From Lachnospiraceae bacterium Zagget3 (GTDB lineage Bacteria; Bacillota_A; Clostridia; Lachnospirales; Lachnospiraceae), in the NCBI GenBank assembly GCA_001941025.1, contig MSHE01000005.1:154663-218642 (forward strand): a DNA stretch of 63,980 nt. Direction: 5' to 3'. Positions 33,941-44,967 of the stretch are shown here, in pieces. Position numbers and translations under genes: made by a program. Under the pieces are notes generated by a model, which was given only the letters and a program-made list of their open reading frames with translations, was not told where the DNA came from and ran no database searches. Every line of letters starts with the position of its first letter. Within the stretch, counting starts at the first letter, position 1.

Positions 33941-34012
33941 GCTTCGAATGGGACTCGAACCCACGACCTACGCATTACGAGTGCGTCGCTCTACCAACTG
34001 AGCCATCGAAGC
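33941..34012 (-). tRNA. tRNA-Thr (anticodon CGT)
   Basis: A full cloverleaf of 72 bases: acceptor arms GCTTCGA and TCGAAGC, D-arm GCTC/GAGC with AGTTGGTA loop, anticodon stem ACGCA/TGCGT with loop CTCGTAA, and T-loop TTCGAGT. The anticodon CGT reads ACG (Thr). The 3' CCA is not encoded. It has its own promoter and terminator. Confidence 0.96.
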
Positions 34013-34023
34013 AAGCAACCATC

Positions 34024-34052
34024 ATTATAAAGAATCCATATAAAAAAATCAA
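34024..34052 (-). promoter_or_regulatory. tRNA-Thr promoter
   Basis: TTGATT (34047-34052), a 17-base spacer and TATAAT (34024-34029) on the minus strand, about 12 bases before the tRNA. Confidence 0.75.
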
Positions 34053-34064
34053 CTGTTTTTCGAT

Positions 34065-35228
34065 TTACCGCTTCTTGCGCTTATGTTTTTCCTGCTTCAC
34101 GCCCTCGGTTGCCGATGTGACAAGCGTATTGCCGGTGAGTTCGTCAAACTTGTGCAGGGTATCTTTCGCCTCCTGCGAAAGCCGCGTCGGCACCTGCACC
34201 ACGAGCGTCACAAAATGATCGCCCCGCTGGTTTTTATTGCGCAGGGAGGGGACTCCCTTCCCTTTCAGCCGGATCTGTGTGTCCGTCTGCGTGCCGGGCT
34301 TTACGGTACAGATGACATCGCCGTCCACCGTACTGATCCGCACTTCCCCGCCCAGTGTCGCCATCGCGTAGGAAATCGGCGCGGTGGAATAGATGTTGAT
34401 CCCCTCCCGCGAAAAAATCGGGTGCGGGGCAATATGGATCTCCACCAGCAGATCCCCTCTGGGTCCTCCGTTGACCCCGGGCTCGCCCTTCTCACGGATA
34501 CGGACACTCTGCCCTTCGTCGATACCGGCCGGAACGTTCACCGTGACCTTCTTTCTCGTCGTCACATAGCCGGTGCCGTGGCATTCCGGACATTTTTCCT
34601 TTATAATGGACCCCGTGCCGCCACAGTCCGGACACGGCCGTACGTTCTGCACCATGCCGAACAGGGACTGCTGGGTCATCACCACCTGCCCCTTTCCCTT
34701 GCATTTCGGGCAGACTTCCGGCGATGTGCCGGCTTTGGCCCCCGTCGCGTGGCACGCGTTACACGGGTCCTTTAACATCAGCTCGATTTCCTTCTCGCAG
34801 CCGGAGACGGCCTCCAAAAACGTGATCGTGACCTGCGCCCGCAGGTTCGCGCCCTTCATCGGACCGTTGCTCGTGCCCCGGCGTCCGCCGCCTCCTCCCG
34901 CTCCAAACAGGTCGCCGAAAATATCGCCGAAACTGCCAAAGATATCATTGATATCCATATCGGAGAAGTCGAATCCGCCGGCTCCGCCCGCGCCGCCCTC
35001 AAAGGCGGCATGACCGAACTGGTCATATTGTCTTCTTTTTTCCTCGTCACTTAAGACCGCGTAAGCCTCTGAAGCTTCCTTGAACTTTTTTTCCGCTTCC
35101 GCGTCACCCGGATTCGCGTCCGGGTGATACTTCTTCGCCAATTTGCGGTACGCTTTTTTGATCTCCGCTTCATCGGCTCCGCGGTCTATGCCGAGAACCT
35201 CATAATAGTCTCTTTTTTGATCTGCCAT
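34065..35228 (-). CDS. dnaJ: Chaperone protein DnaJ
   Basis: Hsp40 co-chaperone that delivers substrates to DnaK and stimulates its ATPase. The 387-residue protein has the J domain with HPD ([11 protein letters not shown]), a Gly/Phe-rich linker ([13 protein letters not shown]), four zinc-binding repeats ([32 protein letters not shown]) and the C-terminal substrate domains. It starts immediately after dnaK with AGAGGTTTAA. Confidence 0.97.
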   Translation of the reverse strand: MADQKRDYYEVLGIDRGADEAEIKKAYRKLAKKYHPDANPGDAEAEKKFKEASEAYAVLSDEEKRRQYDQFGHAAFEGGAGGAGGFDFSDMDINDIFGSFGDIFGDLFGAGGGGGRRGTSNGPMKGANLRAQVTITFLEAVSGCEKEIELMLKDPCNACHATGAKAGTSPEVCPKCKGKGQVVMTQQSLFGMVQNVRPCPDCGGTGSIIKEKCPECHGTGYVTTRKKVTVNVPAGIDEGQSVRIREKGEPGVNGGPRGDLLVEIHIAPHPIFSREGINIYSTAPISYAMATLGGEVRISTVDGDVICTVKPGTQTDTQIRLKGKGVPSLRNKNQRGDHFVTLVVQVPTRLSQEAKDTLHKFDELTGNTLVTSATEGVKQEKHKRKKR

Positions 35229-37148
<1,920 letters not shown>

Positions 37149-37163
37149 CTATGATCTGAATTT

Positions 37164-37970
37164 TTAGTTTGCTACTTTTACCATACTGTGCCGCACGACG
37201 GAATCGCGGTAGGTGTACCCTTTCTGCAATTCCTCTGCGACCATATTCTCACCCAGATTTTTGTCTTCCACATGCATGACCGCATTGTGGAGATTCGGGT
37301 CAAATTCTGCTCCTTCGGTCTCGATCGGCTTGACTCCGATCTCATCCAAAACACTCATCATCTGGCGATAGATCTTTTCCATGCCTTCCGCGACCGGTCC
37401 GTCCCGCTCGTCCTCGGGGATGCTGTCAAGTCCCCGTTCCAGATTGTCCACGACGGGAAGCATTTTCTCGATCACGCTCTTCGCGCCGGTCTCAAACATC
37501 TGGCTTTTTTCCTTTTCCGTCCGTTTGCGGAAGTTTTCAAATTCTGCCAGCTGCCGCCGGTAGCGGTCGTTTAATTCCTCGATCTGCTCGTCCTTCTTGT
37601 CTTTCTTTTCTTTCCTGCGAAAAGGTCCGCCTTTGTCGGCTGCGCCGTCTTCCTCTTCAGCCGTCTCTTCGGCCCCGGCCTCCGCGTCGGGCCCAGCCTC
37701 CTCTTCGGCCCCGGCCTCCGCGTCGGGCCCAGTCTCCTCTTCGGAGTCGCCTTCCTCTGCGTCGCCTGCTTCGGGTTCGGCCGTCTCGCCGTCCGGTTCC
37801 TCTCCCGGTTCCCCGTCCGGTTCCTCGAGCGGCTTATCGAGCGGACTCTCATCCTGTTCCCCCTCCGGCATTTCCACGGTCTCTTCCGCAAACGCCTCGT
37901 CGTCGTCCAACCGGTTGATCTCTTTGCTCTCGTCCATAAGAAATCCTGCCTTTCCGTCAAGATGATCCAT
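37164..37970 (-). CDS. grpE: Nucleotide exchange factor GrpE with long acidic N-terminus
   Basis: Releases ADP from DnaK. The GrpE core is at about 125-268 (coiled coil YRRQLAEFENFRKRTEKEK, then VVDNLERGL, GVKPIETEGAEFDPNLHNAV, GYTYRDSVVRHSMVKVAN). The first 120 residues are an unusually long acidic, Glu/Gly/Pro-rich region with near-identical repeats of the type GPDAEAGAEEEA. The start at 37970 follows GAGGAAACAAG; an ATG at 37937 is an alternative. Confidence 0.95.
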   Translation of the reverse strand: MDHLDGKAGFLMDESKEINRLDDDEAFAEETVEMPEGEQDESPLDKPLEEPDGEPGEEPDGETAEPEAGDAEEGDSEEETGPDAEAGAEEEAGPDAEAGAEETAEEEDGAADKGGPFRRKEKKDKKDEQIEELNDRYRRQLAEFENFRKRTEKEKSQMFETGAKSVIEKMLPVVDNLERGLDSIPEDERDGPVAEGMEKIYRQMMSVLDEIGVKPIETEGAEFDPNLHNAVMHVEDKNLGENMVAEELQKGYTYRDSVVRHSMVKVAN

Positions 37971-37983
37971 CTTGTTTCCTCAT

Positions 37984-39024
37984 CTATGACTGTTCTTCCT
38001 TTTTATGAAATATCTCGTCCAGCTGGCGCTTTAGTGTCGCCAGATTGTCGAGTACCATCTCATAATCCATCCGCTTCGGCCCGATGATGCCCACGGTTCC
38101 GTGAAGCCCGTCTCCCAGCTCATAGGAGGCGGTGACCACACTGCAGTCCCGCATCCGGCGGATCGGAGATTCGTCTCCGATGTAGATCTGGATCCCGGTA
38201 CCGGACTCATCCTCGTCATTGGAAAACAGATCCCGGAATTCTTCTTTCTCCTCCAGGGCGCCGAGCAGGTCGCTCGCGCTCTGCGAATCCGCCAACTCCG
38301 GATACTTAAAAATATTCGTCGCGCCGCTCGTGTAGATCTCAAGCTCCTCATCCTCCCGGATGAGCTCGACCACCGCGGCCAGAACGCTTCCGATCACCTC
38401 GCTGTGGATTCCCGCCTGCTCTTTCAGGCTGGCGATGGTCATGAGGTTGATCTCTTCCATGGTTAAGCCGTTCAAACTGCCGTTTAACAGGATGTTGAGC
38501 TTTAACATCGTTTCCTGATCCAGCGGTTCCTCCGAACGGATGACCCGGTTCTTCACGATGTTGCCGTCCAGCATGATCGTCGCCAGCACCTGCTCCTCAT
38601 CCACCGCGGACAGCTGGATAAACTTCACTCTCCCGCCATGTGTCTGCGGCGCCGAGACGACCGTCGCGTAGTTCGTGTTCGCCGCCAAAAGCTTCGCCAC
38701 ATTCTGCAGGACTTCCTCCATCTTCTCCGTCCGCTCGATGACAAACTCCTTCAGCTCCGAGACTTCCCGATCCTTCTGTTCAATGAGCCGGTCCACATAA
38801 AACCGATACCCCAGATCAGAAGGGATCCGTCCCGCCGAAGTATGGGGCCGGATGATATAGCCCATCTCCTCCAGATCCGACATCTCGTTTCGGATCGTCG
38901 CGGAACTAACGTTTAAGTCCGGTGCCTTCGAGATCGTCCGGGAGCCGACCGGTTCGCCGGTCTGCATGTAAGTGCGGATGATCACATCTAAAATTTTAAT
39001 CTGCCGTTCGCTCAGTTCGTTCAT
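37984..39024 (-). CDS. hrcA: Heat-inducible transcription repressor HrcA
   Basis: Represses the dnaK operon by binding CIRCE. The 346-residue protein starts with a winged HTH (RQIKILDVIIRTYMQTGEPV, VSSATIRNEMSDLEEMGYI, PHTSAGRIPSDLGYRFYVD), followed by the GAF-like domain and ends in the family's IGPKRMDYEMVLDNLATL. It is the first gene of the operon, directly behind a perfect CIRCE palindrome, so it is autoregulated. Confidence 0.97.
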   Translation of the reverse strand: MNELSERQIKILDVIIRTYMQTGEPVGSRTISKAPDLNVSSATIRNEMSDLEEMGYIIRPHTSAGRIPSDLGYRFYVDRLIEQKDREVSELKEFVIERTEKMEEVLQNVAKLLAANTNYATVVSAPQTHGGRVKFIQLSAVDEEQVLATIMLDGNIVKNRVIRSEEPLDQETMLKLNILLNGSLNGLTMEEINLMTIASLKEQAGIHSEVIGSVLAAVVELIREDEELEIYTSGATNIFKYPELADSQSASDLLGALEEKEEFRDLFSNDEDESGTGIQIYIGDESPIRRMRDCSVVTASYELGDGLHGTVGIIGPKRMDYEMVLDNLATLKRQLDEIFHKKEEQS

Positions 39025-39058
39025 CTCACCACTCCGAAAATTCTCCCTTTCAGAAGTA

Positions 39059-39085
39059 TTAGCACTCGATCGCTCGGAGTGCTAA
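39059..39085. promoter_or_regulatory. CIRCE operator
   Basis: Perfect TTAGCACTC-N9-GAGTGCTAA, the HrcA-binding consensus, located between the promoter and hrcA. Confidence 0.97.
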
Positions 39086-39099
39086 TATCTTCTGTGTAT

Positions 39100-39128
39100 A
39101 ATGTAACACGTTATATTTACTTTGTCAA
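39100..39128 (-). promoter_or_regulatory. Promoter of hrcA-grpE-dnaK-dnaJ
   Basis: TTGACA (39123-39128), a 17-base spacer and TACATT (39100-39105) on the minus strand, directly upstream of CIRCE. Confidence 0.8.
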
Positions 39129-39165
39129 CCAATATTTTAAAAAAATATGCTCCTTATTTTCGCTC

Positions 39166-39774
39166 CTATTCCGCCCCCATCGCCGCGATCCGGGCCTTGA
39201 TATAATGAAGAAGCTCCTCGGCCGCCCCGTCCACGCCGAGGCGGGAGGAATTGATGATCAGATCGTAGTAGCGGGACTCTCCCCAGTCGTGATCGGAGTG
39301 GCGGTTGTGATAGGCTTTCCGCTGGTGATCGACATGCGCCCGTCTTGCCTTTGCCGTCTCCTCATCCGCGTCGATCTCCGCCATGATCCGCTTGACCTTA
39401 AAATCCTCATCCGCCGTGATAAAGATGGAGATCATGCCGGGAAAATCGCTCAAGATCTCCTTGCCTCTCCGCCCGACGATGACAAACGATTCCCCGCTCT
39501 CCGCCTTACCCCGGAGGAACTCGACTTGTTTTTCCTCGAGGACATCCTCCATGGCGTTGGAATATTCCCCGACCGTGCGGGTTAAAATGCGGTTTTTCGC
39601 CCGCTCATCATATTTTTCCAGTTCCTCCTCATCCATATCCAGTTCCTGCGCGATCTCATCGGTCAGACTCTTGTCGTACATCGGAATGCCGAGCGTCCCG
39701 GCAAGAAACGTGCCGATGTCATGACCGCCGCTGCCGTACTCCCTGCTGATGCTGATGATATATTGTCTGTTCAT
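39166..39774 (-). CDS. Cytidylate kinase-like family protein
   Basis: A 202-residue protein of the cytidylate-kinase-like group. It begins YIISISREYGSGGHDIGTFLA, where SREYGSGG replaces the P-loop of true Cmk, and contains FVIVGRRGKEIL and RYYDLIINSSRLGVDGAAE. The true enzyme substrate is not established for this group. The ATG at 39774 follows AAAGGGGAGTAAC. It lies between the permease gene and the hrcA promoter. Confidence 0.82.
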   Translation of the reverse strand: MNRQYIISISREYGSGGHDIGTFLAGTLGIPMYDKSLTDEIAQELDMDEEELEKYDERAKNRILTRTVGEYSNAMEDVLEEKQVEFLRGKAESGESFVIVGRRGKEILSDFPGMISIFITADEDFKVKRIMAEIDADEETAKARRAHVDHQRKAYHNRHSDHDWGESRYYDLIINSSRLGVDGAAEELLHYIKARIAAMGAE

Positions 39775-39833
39775 GTTACTCCCCTTTCCGGTAAAACCAA
39801 ACGACACTTCCTGTCCAGAAAAACATCCTTACC

Positions 39834-41186
39834 CTAACAATACCGCACAAAGACCAGCAGCATACAGATCGCGATAACGATGATCATGGCCGGGACCGAG
39901 GCCCGGCAGAACTCGCCCCAGCCGACCGGTTTCCCGTTCTTCGCCAGAACCGAGGTGCCCACCACGTTGGCGGAGGCGCCGATCGTTGTCGCACTGCCTC
40001 CGATATCGGTGCCGAGCGCGAGCGTCCAGGCGAGCGTCGTCAACGGCACACCCGTGGTCGCGGCCAGACTCTGGATCACGGGGAGCATGGTCGCGGCGAA
40101 TGGGATGTTGTCCACAAACGCGCTCGCGATCGCGGACACCCAGATGACGATCGCCACCATGACAAACACGTTGCCCCCGCTGACCCTGGCGATGAAGTTC
40201 GCGATAAGCTCCAGGATCTGCGTCTGTTCCAGGCCTCCCACGACGATAAACAGCCCGACAAAGAATAGCAGTGTCTTGTAGTCTATCTTCTTGATGATCT
40301 CCCACATATGTTTGCCCGATGTCAGCAGGGTGGCCACGGCAATGATGATCCCGATGAGCGCGACGGTAAGCCCCGTCCTCCCATGGGTGACCAGCAGAAT
40401 GATCGCCGCGGCAAAGATGACCGCGCTGACCGCGAAACTGCCTTTGTTGACGATGGCCGAGCCCGGAGCCGGCATGGAACTGACATCCACATTCTCCGGG
40501 ATATCCTGCGTCAGCTTCTTTCGATATACAAAATAGAAATAGACGAGCGAGAACGCCAGACAGACAAAGGCGATGACACCCGTATTCTTAAAGAAATCGA
40601 CAAAGGTATAGTGCAGGGATGTCCCGATGATGATGTTCGGCGGATCGCCGCACATCGTCGCGGCGCCTCCGATATTGGCGCAGAAGATCTCCGCGATGAT
40701 CATGGGCACCGGATTAAACTTGATCAGTTTCCCCACTTCGATCGTCACAACGGCCAAGAACAGGATGACGGTGATGCTGGAGATAAACATCGACAACACC
40801 GCGGACATGACCATGAATACGAGAAGCAGCGGGATTGGTTTATAGCGGACCATCTTTCCCATGAGCAGGCAGAGCCAGCGGAAAAATCCGGCCCTGGCCA
40901 TCCCCTCCACCATGATCATCATGCATCCGATAAACACGATCGTCGCCCAGTTGACCCCGGACGAGGATTCCTCCGCGCTTCCGTACCAGAAGCCCGATGT
41001 GGCAAAATCTCCCAGGTGGATAGTCTCCCAGATAGCGGACCCGCTGTGCATCAGGATCCCGAACACGACAATGATCACCGCCAGTGCGCACAGCAGGGTG
41101 ATCCACTGTCGTTCGATCTTCTCCATTATGATCATGACGAACATGAAAACGAAGATCACGACCGCTACGATTTGTGCTGCTAACAT
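39834..41186 (-). CDS. ArsB/NhaD/SLC13-type membrane permease
   Basis: A 450-residue integral membrane protein with about 11-12 hydrophobic segments. The two inverted signature loops of the ion transporter superfamily are visible: FCANIGGAATMCGDPPNIIIG and LALGTDIGGSATTIGASANVV. The first is typical of ArsB/NhaD/P-protein members; cargo (Na+/H+, arsenite or dicarboxylate) cannot be told from sequence. I chose the ATG at 41186 after GGGGGAAAAAAG; the frame extends 5 codons to a TTG. Confidence 0.85.
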   Translation of the reverse strand: MLAAQIVAVVIFVFMFVMIIMEKIERQWITLLCALAVIIVVFGILMHSGSAIWETIHLGDFATSGFWYGSAEESSSGVNWATIVFIGCMMIMVEGMARAGFFRWLCLLMGKMVRYKPIPLLLVFMVMSAVLSMFISSITVILFLAVVTIEVGKLIKFNPVPMIIAEIFCANIGGAATMCGDPPNIIIGTSLHYTFVDFFKNTGVIAFVCLAFSLVYFYFVYRKKLTQDIPENVDVSSMPAPGSAIVNKGSFAVSAVIFAAAIILLVTHGRTGLTVALIGIIIAVATLLTSGKHMWEIIKKIDYKTLLFFVGLFIVVGGLEQTQILELIANFIARVSGGNVFVMVAIVIWVSAIASAFVDNIPFAATMLPVIQSLAATTGVPLTTLAWTLALGTDIGGSATTIGASANVVGTSVLAKNGKPVGWGEFCRASVPAMIIVIAICMLLVFVRYC

Positions 41187-41260
41187 TCTTTTTTCCCCCA
41201 AATTCCAAATACAATTTCCAAGTTGCGTCCTGACACGCGGGCATGCCCCTGTAAGCGAGC

Positions 41261-42412
41261 TTACAACAGCAGCCGCGAAAACACCTGATTGCTGACGTCC
41301 AGGCCGCGCGAGGTCAGATAGATCCGTCCCTCCAGGGCCTCTAGCAGTCCCTCCTGCATCAGGTCATACAATGTGTTGCCGTAGATCGCCTCCGGCTCGG
41401 TGCCAAAGCGGTCTTTAAAATCCTGGCGGGAAATCCCCTCCGTCATGCGAAGCCCCAGGAACATGTACTCTCCGATCTTCCCTTTGCGGTCCCGCAGTTC
41501 TTCGTTTTTGCGCGAAAACGGCTGCTTCAGATACTCCTGCATGTCGGACGTGTTCGAGAAACGAACATCTCCGATCAGAGAGGACGCGCCAAGGCCGAGC
41601 CCCAGATATTCCTCGCCGATCCAATAGCCGATGTTATGGCGGCACGCGTATCCCGGTTTCGCGAAATTGGAGATCTCATAGCAGGGATACCCGTGTCCCT
41701 CCAGATAGTCCCGCGCGACGAGATACATTTCCCGTTCCTCCTCCTCCGAGGGAAGCAGTACAGGGTCTCCGCCCTGCTCCCGGACGAGATCATCCTCGTG
41801 ATAGCGGTCATAAAACGGGGTCCCCTTCTCGATCATGAGGCTGTAAGCGGAGATGTGCTCGGGCCGCAGGATGACCGTCTTTTTGAGCGACTCTTTCCAG
41901 TCCTCCACGCTCTGCCCGGGCAGCGCGTACATAAGGTCGATATTGATGTTGGAAAATCCGGCTTTCCGCGCCTCCTCAAAACTCTTTAAAAAATCCTCGA
42001 ACGTGTGGATTCTTCCGAGCAGTTTCAGTTCGCTGTCCTTCACGGACTGCAGGCCGAAGCTCATGCGGTTGATCCCGGCACGGCGCATGATGCGCGCGTT
42101 TCCGCCGTAGATGGTGCCCGGATTGCACTCGATCGTGATCTCCGCGTCCCCGCGAATGTGAAAAAACTGAAACAGGTCTTCCATCAGCCGCTCGATCATT
42201 ACTGCTTCGAGGGACGACGGCGTTCCGCCGCCGATATAGACCGTACTCACCTCGTAGTTGTCATATTCCGGCGCGAGCGCCTGTATCTCTTCGGAAAGCC
42301 GGTGCATATAGAGGCTTTTCACCTCATAACTCGCAGGCCCGGACAGGAAGTCGCAGTACAGACATTTCTGCACGCAAAACGGGATGTGTACATAGAGTTC
42401 CATTTGTTTCAT
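41261..42412 (-). CDS. hemW: Radical SAM heme chaperone HemW
   Basis: Formerly called oxygen-independent coproporphyrinogen oxidase-like; HemW binds heme and delivers it to respiratory proteins. The 383-residue protein has the radical SAM motif FCVQKCLYCDF (Cys 13, 17, 20), YIGGGTPSSLE, ECNPGT and GINRMSFGLQSV. The HemN-specific fourth Cys is missing, as expected for HemW. I chose the second ATG (42412), six bases after GGGAG. It follows lepA by 27 bases, the standard clostridial pairing. Confidence 0.93.
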   Translation of the reverse strand: MKQMELYVHIPFCVQKCLYCDFLSGPASYEVKSLYMHRLSEEIQALAPEYDNYEVSTVYIGGGTPSSLEAVMIERLMEDLFQFFHIRGDAEITIECNPGTIYGGNARIMRRAGINRMSFGLQSVKDSELKLLGRIHTFEDFLKSFEEARKAGFSNINIDLMYALPGQSVEDWKESLKKTVILRPEHISAYSLMIEKGTPFYDRYHEDDLVREQGGDPVLLPSEEEEREMYLVARDYLEGHGYPCYEISNFAKPGYACRHNIGYWIGEEYLGLGLGASSLIGDVRFSNTSDMQEYLKQPFSRKNEELRDRKGKIGEYMFLGLRMTEGISRQDFKDRFGTEPEAIYGNTLYDLMQEGLLEALEGRIYLTSRGLDVSNQVFSRLLL

Positions 42413-42439
42413 AAACATCTCCCAATCTATAAAACCACT

Positions 42440-44248
42440 TTATTTGTCGTCCAGTTTTAACACGCTCATAAAGGCCTTCTGCGGGATCTCCACATTTCCG
42501 ACCTGGCGCATCCGCTTTTTCCCCTCTTTCTGCTTCTCGAGCAGCTTCTTCTTGCGGGTGATGTCTCCGCCGTAACACTTGGCAAGGACATCTTTCCGAA
42601 GTGCCTTGATCGTCTCTCTGGCGATGATCTTTCCGCCGACGGCCGCCTGGATCGGAATCTCAAACAGATGCCGCGGGATCTCCTCCTTTAAGCGCTCACA
42701 CATGCGCCGCCCACGATCGTAGGCACTCCCCGCAAAAACGATAAAAGAAAGCGCGTCCACTTCCTCGTGGTTGATCAAAATATCCAATTTCACGAGGTCG
42801 GAACGCGTGTAGCCCGCCAGTTCATAATCCAGGGAAGCATAACCCCGGGAACGCGATTTGAGCGCGTCAAAGAAATCGTAGACGATCTCATTTAAGGGCA
42901 GCTCGTATTTGAGGAGGGCGCGCGTCTCCTCCATATATTCCATGCTCTGATAGATGCCGCGGCGCTCCTGGCACAGATCCATGATCGTGCCGATGTATTC
43001 CCGCGTCACCATAATCTCCGCGTTGACGATCGGCTCTTCCATATAGTCGATCAGTGTCGGGTCCGGATAATTCGACGGATTCGTCAGCTCGATGACACTG
43101 CCGTCCGTCTTGTGAATACGGTAGACCACGCTCGGCGCGGTGGTCACCAGGTCCAGCCCGTATTCTCTCTCCAGCCGCTCCTCGATGATTTCCAAGTGCA
43201 GAAGGCCCAGGAATCCGCAGCGAAATCCGAACCCCAGCGCCACCGAAGTCTCCGGCTCAAAAAACAGGGAGGCATCGTTTAACTGCAGCTTGTCCAGAGC
43301 GTCCCGCAGGTCCGGATACTTGGCTCCATCCGCCGGATAGAGGCCGCAATAGACCATCGGATTGACTTTCTTGTATCCCGGAAGCGCCTGCGCGCAGGGG
43401 TGATCCCGGTTGGTGATCGTATCGCCGACACGGGTGTCCGTTACGTTTTTGATGCTCGCAGTGAGATACCCGACCATGCCGGCGGCGAGTTCCTCACAGG
43501 GAATAAACTGGCCCGCACCGAAATAGCCGACTTCCACGACTTCCTCTTCCGCTCCCGTCGCCATCATGCGGATCGGCGTTCCCACGCGGACGCTGCCGTC
43601 TATGACGCGGAAAAACACGATCACACCCTTATAGGCATCATAAACGGAATCGAAAATGAGAGCTTTGAACGGGGCGTCCGGATCTCCGTGCGGTGCCGGG
43701 ATCTTCTCCACGATCTGACGGAGCACCTCGTCCACGTTTTCCCCGGTCTTTGCCGAAATCCGCGGCGCGCTCTCGGCCTCGATGCCGATCACATCCTCAA
43801 TCTCCGCGACGACACGCTCGGGATCCGCGCTCGGCAGGTCGATCTTGTTGATGACAGGCAGGATCTCCAGATCGTGATCCAGCGCCAGGTAGACATTCGC
43901 GAGCGTCTGCGCCTCGATGCCCTGCGCCGCGTCCACGACAAGGACAGCGCCCTCACAGGCGGCGAGGCTGCGCGAGACCTCATAGTTAAAATCCACATGG
44001 CCCGGCGTGTCGATCAGGTTGAAGATGTACGCCTCCCCGTCAGCCGCCTGATAGATGATGCGAACGGTCTGCGCCTTGATCGTAATGCCGCGCTCGCGCT
44101 CCAAGTCCATGTTGTCCAGGACCTGCGCCTGCATCTCCCGGCTGGTAAGGAGGCCCGTCATCTCGATGATGCGGTCCGCCAGCGTAGATTTTCCGTGATC
44201 GATATGCGCGATAATGCAAAAATTCCGGATCTTGTCCTGATCTGTCAC
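42440..44248 (-). CDS. lepA: Elongation factor 4 (LepA)
   Basis: Ribosome-associated GTPase that back-translocates or aids initiation. The 602-residue protein has [38 protein letters not shown] and the LepA-specific C-terminal domain ([22 protein letters not shown]). The start is the GTG at 44248 ([10 protein letters not shown]) after GAGAGG, which gives the normal family length; the frame stays open to 44293. It is divergent from rpsT. Confidence 0.97.
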   Translation of the reverse strand: MTDQDKIRNFCIIAHIDHGKSTLADRIIEMTGLLTSREMQAQVLDNMDLERERGITIKAQTVRIIYQAADGEAYIFNLIDTPGHVDFNYEVSRSLAACEGAVLVVDAAQGIEAQTLANVYLALDHDLEILPVINKIDLPSADPERVVAEIEDVIGIEAESAPRISAKTGENVDEVLRQIVEKIPAPHGDPDAPFKALIFDSVYDAYKGVIVFFRVIDGSVRVGTPIRMMATGAEEEVVEVGYFGAGQFIPCEELAAGMVGYLTASIKNVTDTRVGDTITNRDHPCAQALPGYKKVNPMVYCGLYPADGAKYPDLRDALDKLQLNDASLFFEPETSVALGFGFRCGFLGLLHLEIIEERLEREYGLDLVTTAPSVVYRIHKTDGSVIELTNPSNYPDPTLIDYMEEPIVNAEIMVTREYIGTIMDLCQERRGIYQSMEYMEETRALLKYELPLNEIVYDFFDALKSRSRGYASLDYELAGYTRSDLVKLDILINHEEVDALSFIVFAGSAYDRGRRMCERLKEEIPRHLFEIPIQAAVGGKIIARETIKALRKDVLAKCYGGDITRKKKLLEKQKEGKKRMRQVGNVEIPQKAFMSVLKLDDK

Positions 44249-44374
44249 AATGTACCTCTCGCATCGAATGCGCGGCAGATTTCCAGTAATCACAATACGG
44301 AATAATTATATCATTATTTCGGGAAATTACAACAGCACATCCGCGGAAAAACGACGGATTGAGGGGAAATTTTT

Positions 44375-44401
44375 CCGCGTAAAGTATTGACATTTACGCG
44401 G
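44375..44401. promoter_or_regulatory. Inverted repeat around the rpsT -35 box
   Basis: CCGCGTAAA (44375-44383) and TTTACGCGG (44393-44401) are exact inverted copies separated by 9 bases that contain most of the -35 hexamer. It has the look of an operator. A separate inverted repeat CGCGGAAAAA/TTTTTCCGCG (44342-44351, 44370-44379) lies just upstream. Confidence 0.6.
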
Positions 44402-44415
44402 TTACGGATTAGAAT
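44387..44415 (+). promoter_or_regulatory. rpsT promoter
   Basis: TTGACA (44387-44392), a 17-base spacer and TAGAAT (44410-44415) on the plus strand. The predicted start near 44422 gives a leader of about 158 nt. The 331-base gap between lepA and rpsT holds this promoter, two inverted repeats and the leader hairpin. Confidence 0.85.
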
Positions 44416-44438
44416 GTGAACGCATAAGCGACGAGCGC

Positions 44439-44501
44439 AGGCTTTTGCCGTAAACACGGCGTGGCTGCTTGCAGGCAAAGACGTGTTTACGAGAAAAGCC
44501 T
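44439..44501 (+). promoter_or_regulatory. Leader hairpin of rpsT
   Basis: AGGCTTTT (44439-44446) pairs with AAAAGCCT (44494-44501) and GTAAACACG (44450-44458) with CGTGTTTAC (44482-44490), joined by a 3x3 internal loop. The long stem lies about 80 bases before the start codon. Control by S20 itself is a plausible inference. Confidence 0.6.
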
Positions 44502-44579
44502 GATGTGAGTGCAACGAACACCGAAGGAACGAAGTTCCTGAGGTATCCGCTCGGAGCACAACAGATAGGAGGTGTACGG

Positions 44580-44843
44580 ATGGCCAACATTAAATCGGCG
44601 AAAAAGAGAGTGATCGTTTCCCAGAAGCGGGAAGACCGGAACAAGTCGATCCGCTCCGGCGTGAAGACGTCCATCAAGAAAGTCGAAGCGGCTGTCGCGG
44701 CAAACGACAAGGAAGCGGCCGAAGAAGCGCTGCAGGCGGCGACTTCCAAGATCGGCAAGGCGACGTCCAAGGGCGTGTATAAGAAAAACAACGCCGCCAG
44801 AAAAGTGTCCCGTCTGGCCAAGATGGTAAACACGATAGCTTAA
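44580..44843 (+). CDS. rpsT: 30S ribosomal protein S20
   Basis: An 87-residue basic protein of the S20 family: MANIKSAKKRVIVSQKREDR, then KTSIKKVEAAVAANDKEAAEEAL and a C-terminal KGVYKKNNAARKVSRL. The ATG at 44580 follows ATAGGAGGTGTACGG. The frame is open upstream into the leader, which is not coding. Divergent from lepA and convergent with holA. Confidence 0.97.
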   Translation: MANIKSAKKRVIVSQKREDRNKSIRSGVKTSIKKVEAAVAANDKEAAEEALQAATSKIGKATSKGVYKKNNAARKVSRLAKMVNTIA

Positions 44844-44871
44844 GGGAAACTTATTATAGCAGCAAACACGA

Positions 44872-44895
44872 ACGACCTGTGATCTCACAGGTCGT
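44872..44895 (+). terminator. rpsT terminator
   Basis: ACGACCTGTGA and TCACAGGTCGT form an 11-bp stem followed by CTTTTATTTT. Confidence 0.88.
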
Positions 44896-44967
44896 CTTTT
44901 ATTTTATTCGTTATGAAAGCGCAGCCTGGCTGCGGAATCGCGGCAGGACGCGCGGCAATTTGCCGTG

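Noticed and set aside
33814..33975. Longer N-terminus of the small hypothetical gene
   Set aside because: It would run through the promoter, the tRNA terminator and part of tRNA-Thr.
37597..37965. Plus-strand Ser/Ala/Pro repeat frame opposite grpE
   Set aside because: A mirror of the acidic GrpE repeats.
40308..41183. 291-codon plus-strand frame opposite the permease
   Set aside because: Composition is Asp/His/Arg-rich without any family resemblance and there is no ribosome site; it mirrors the membrane protein.
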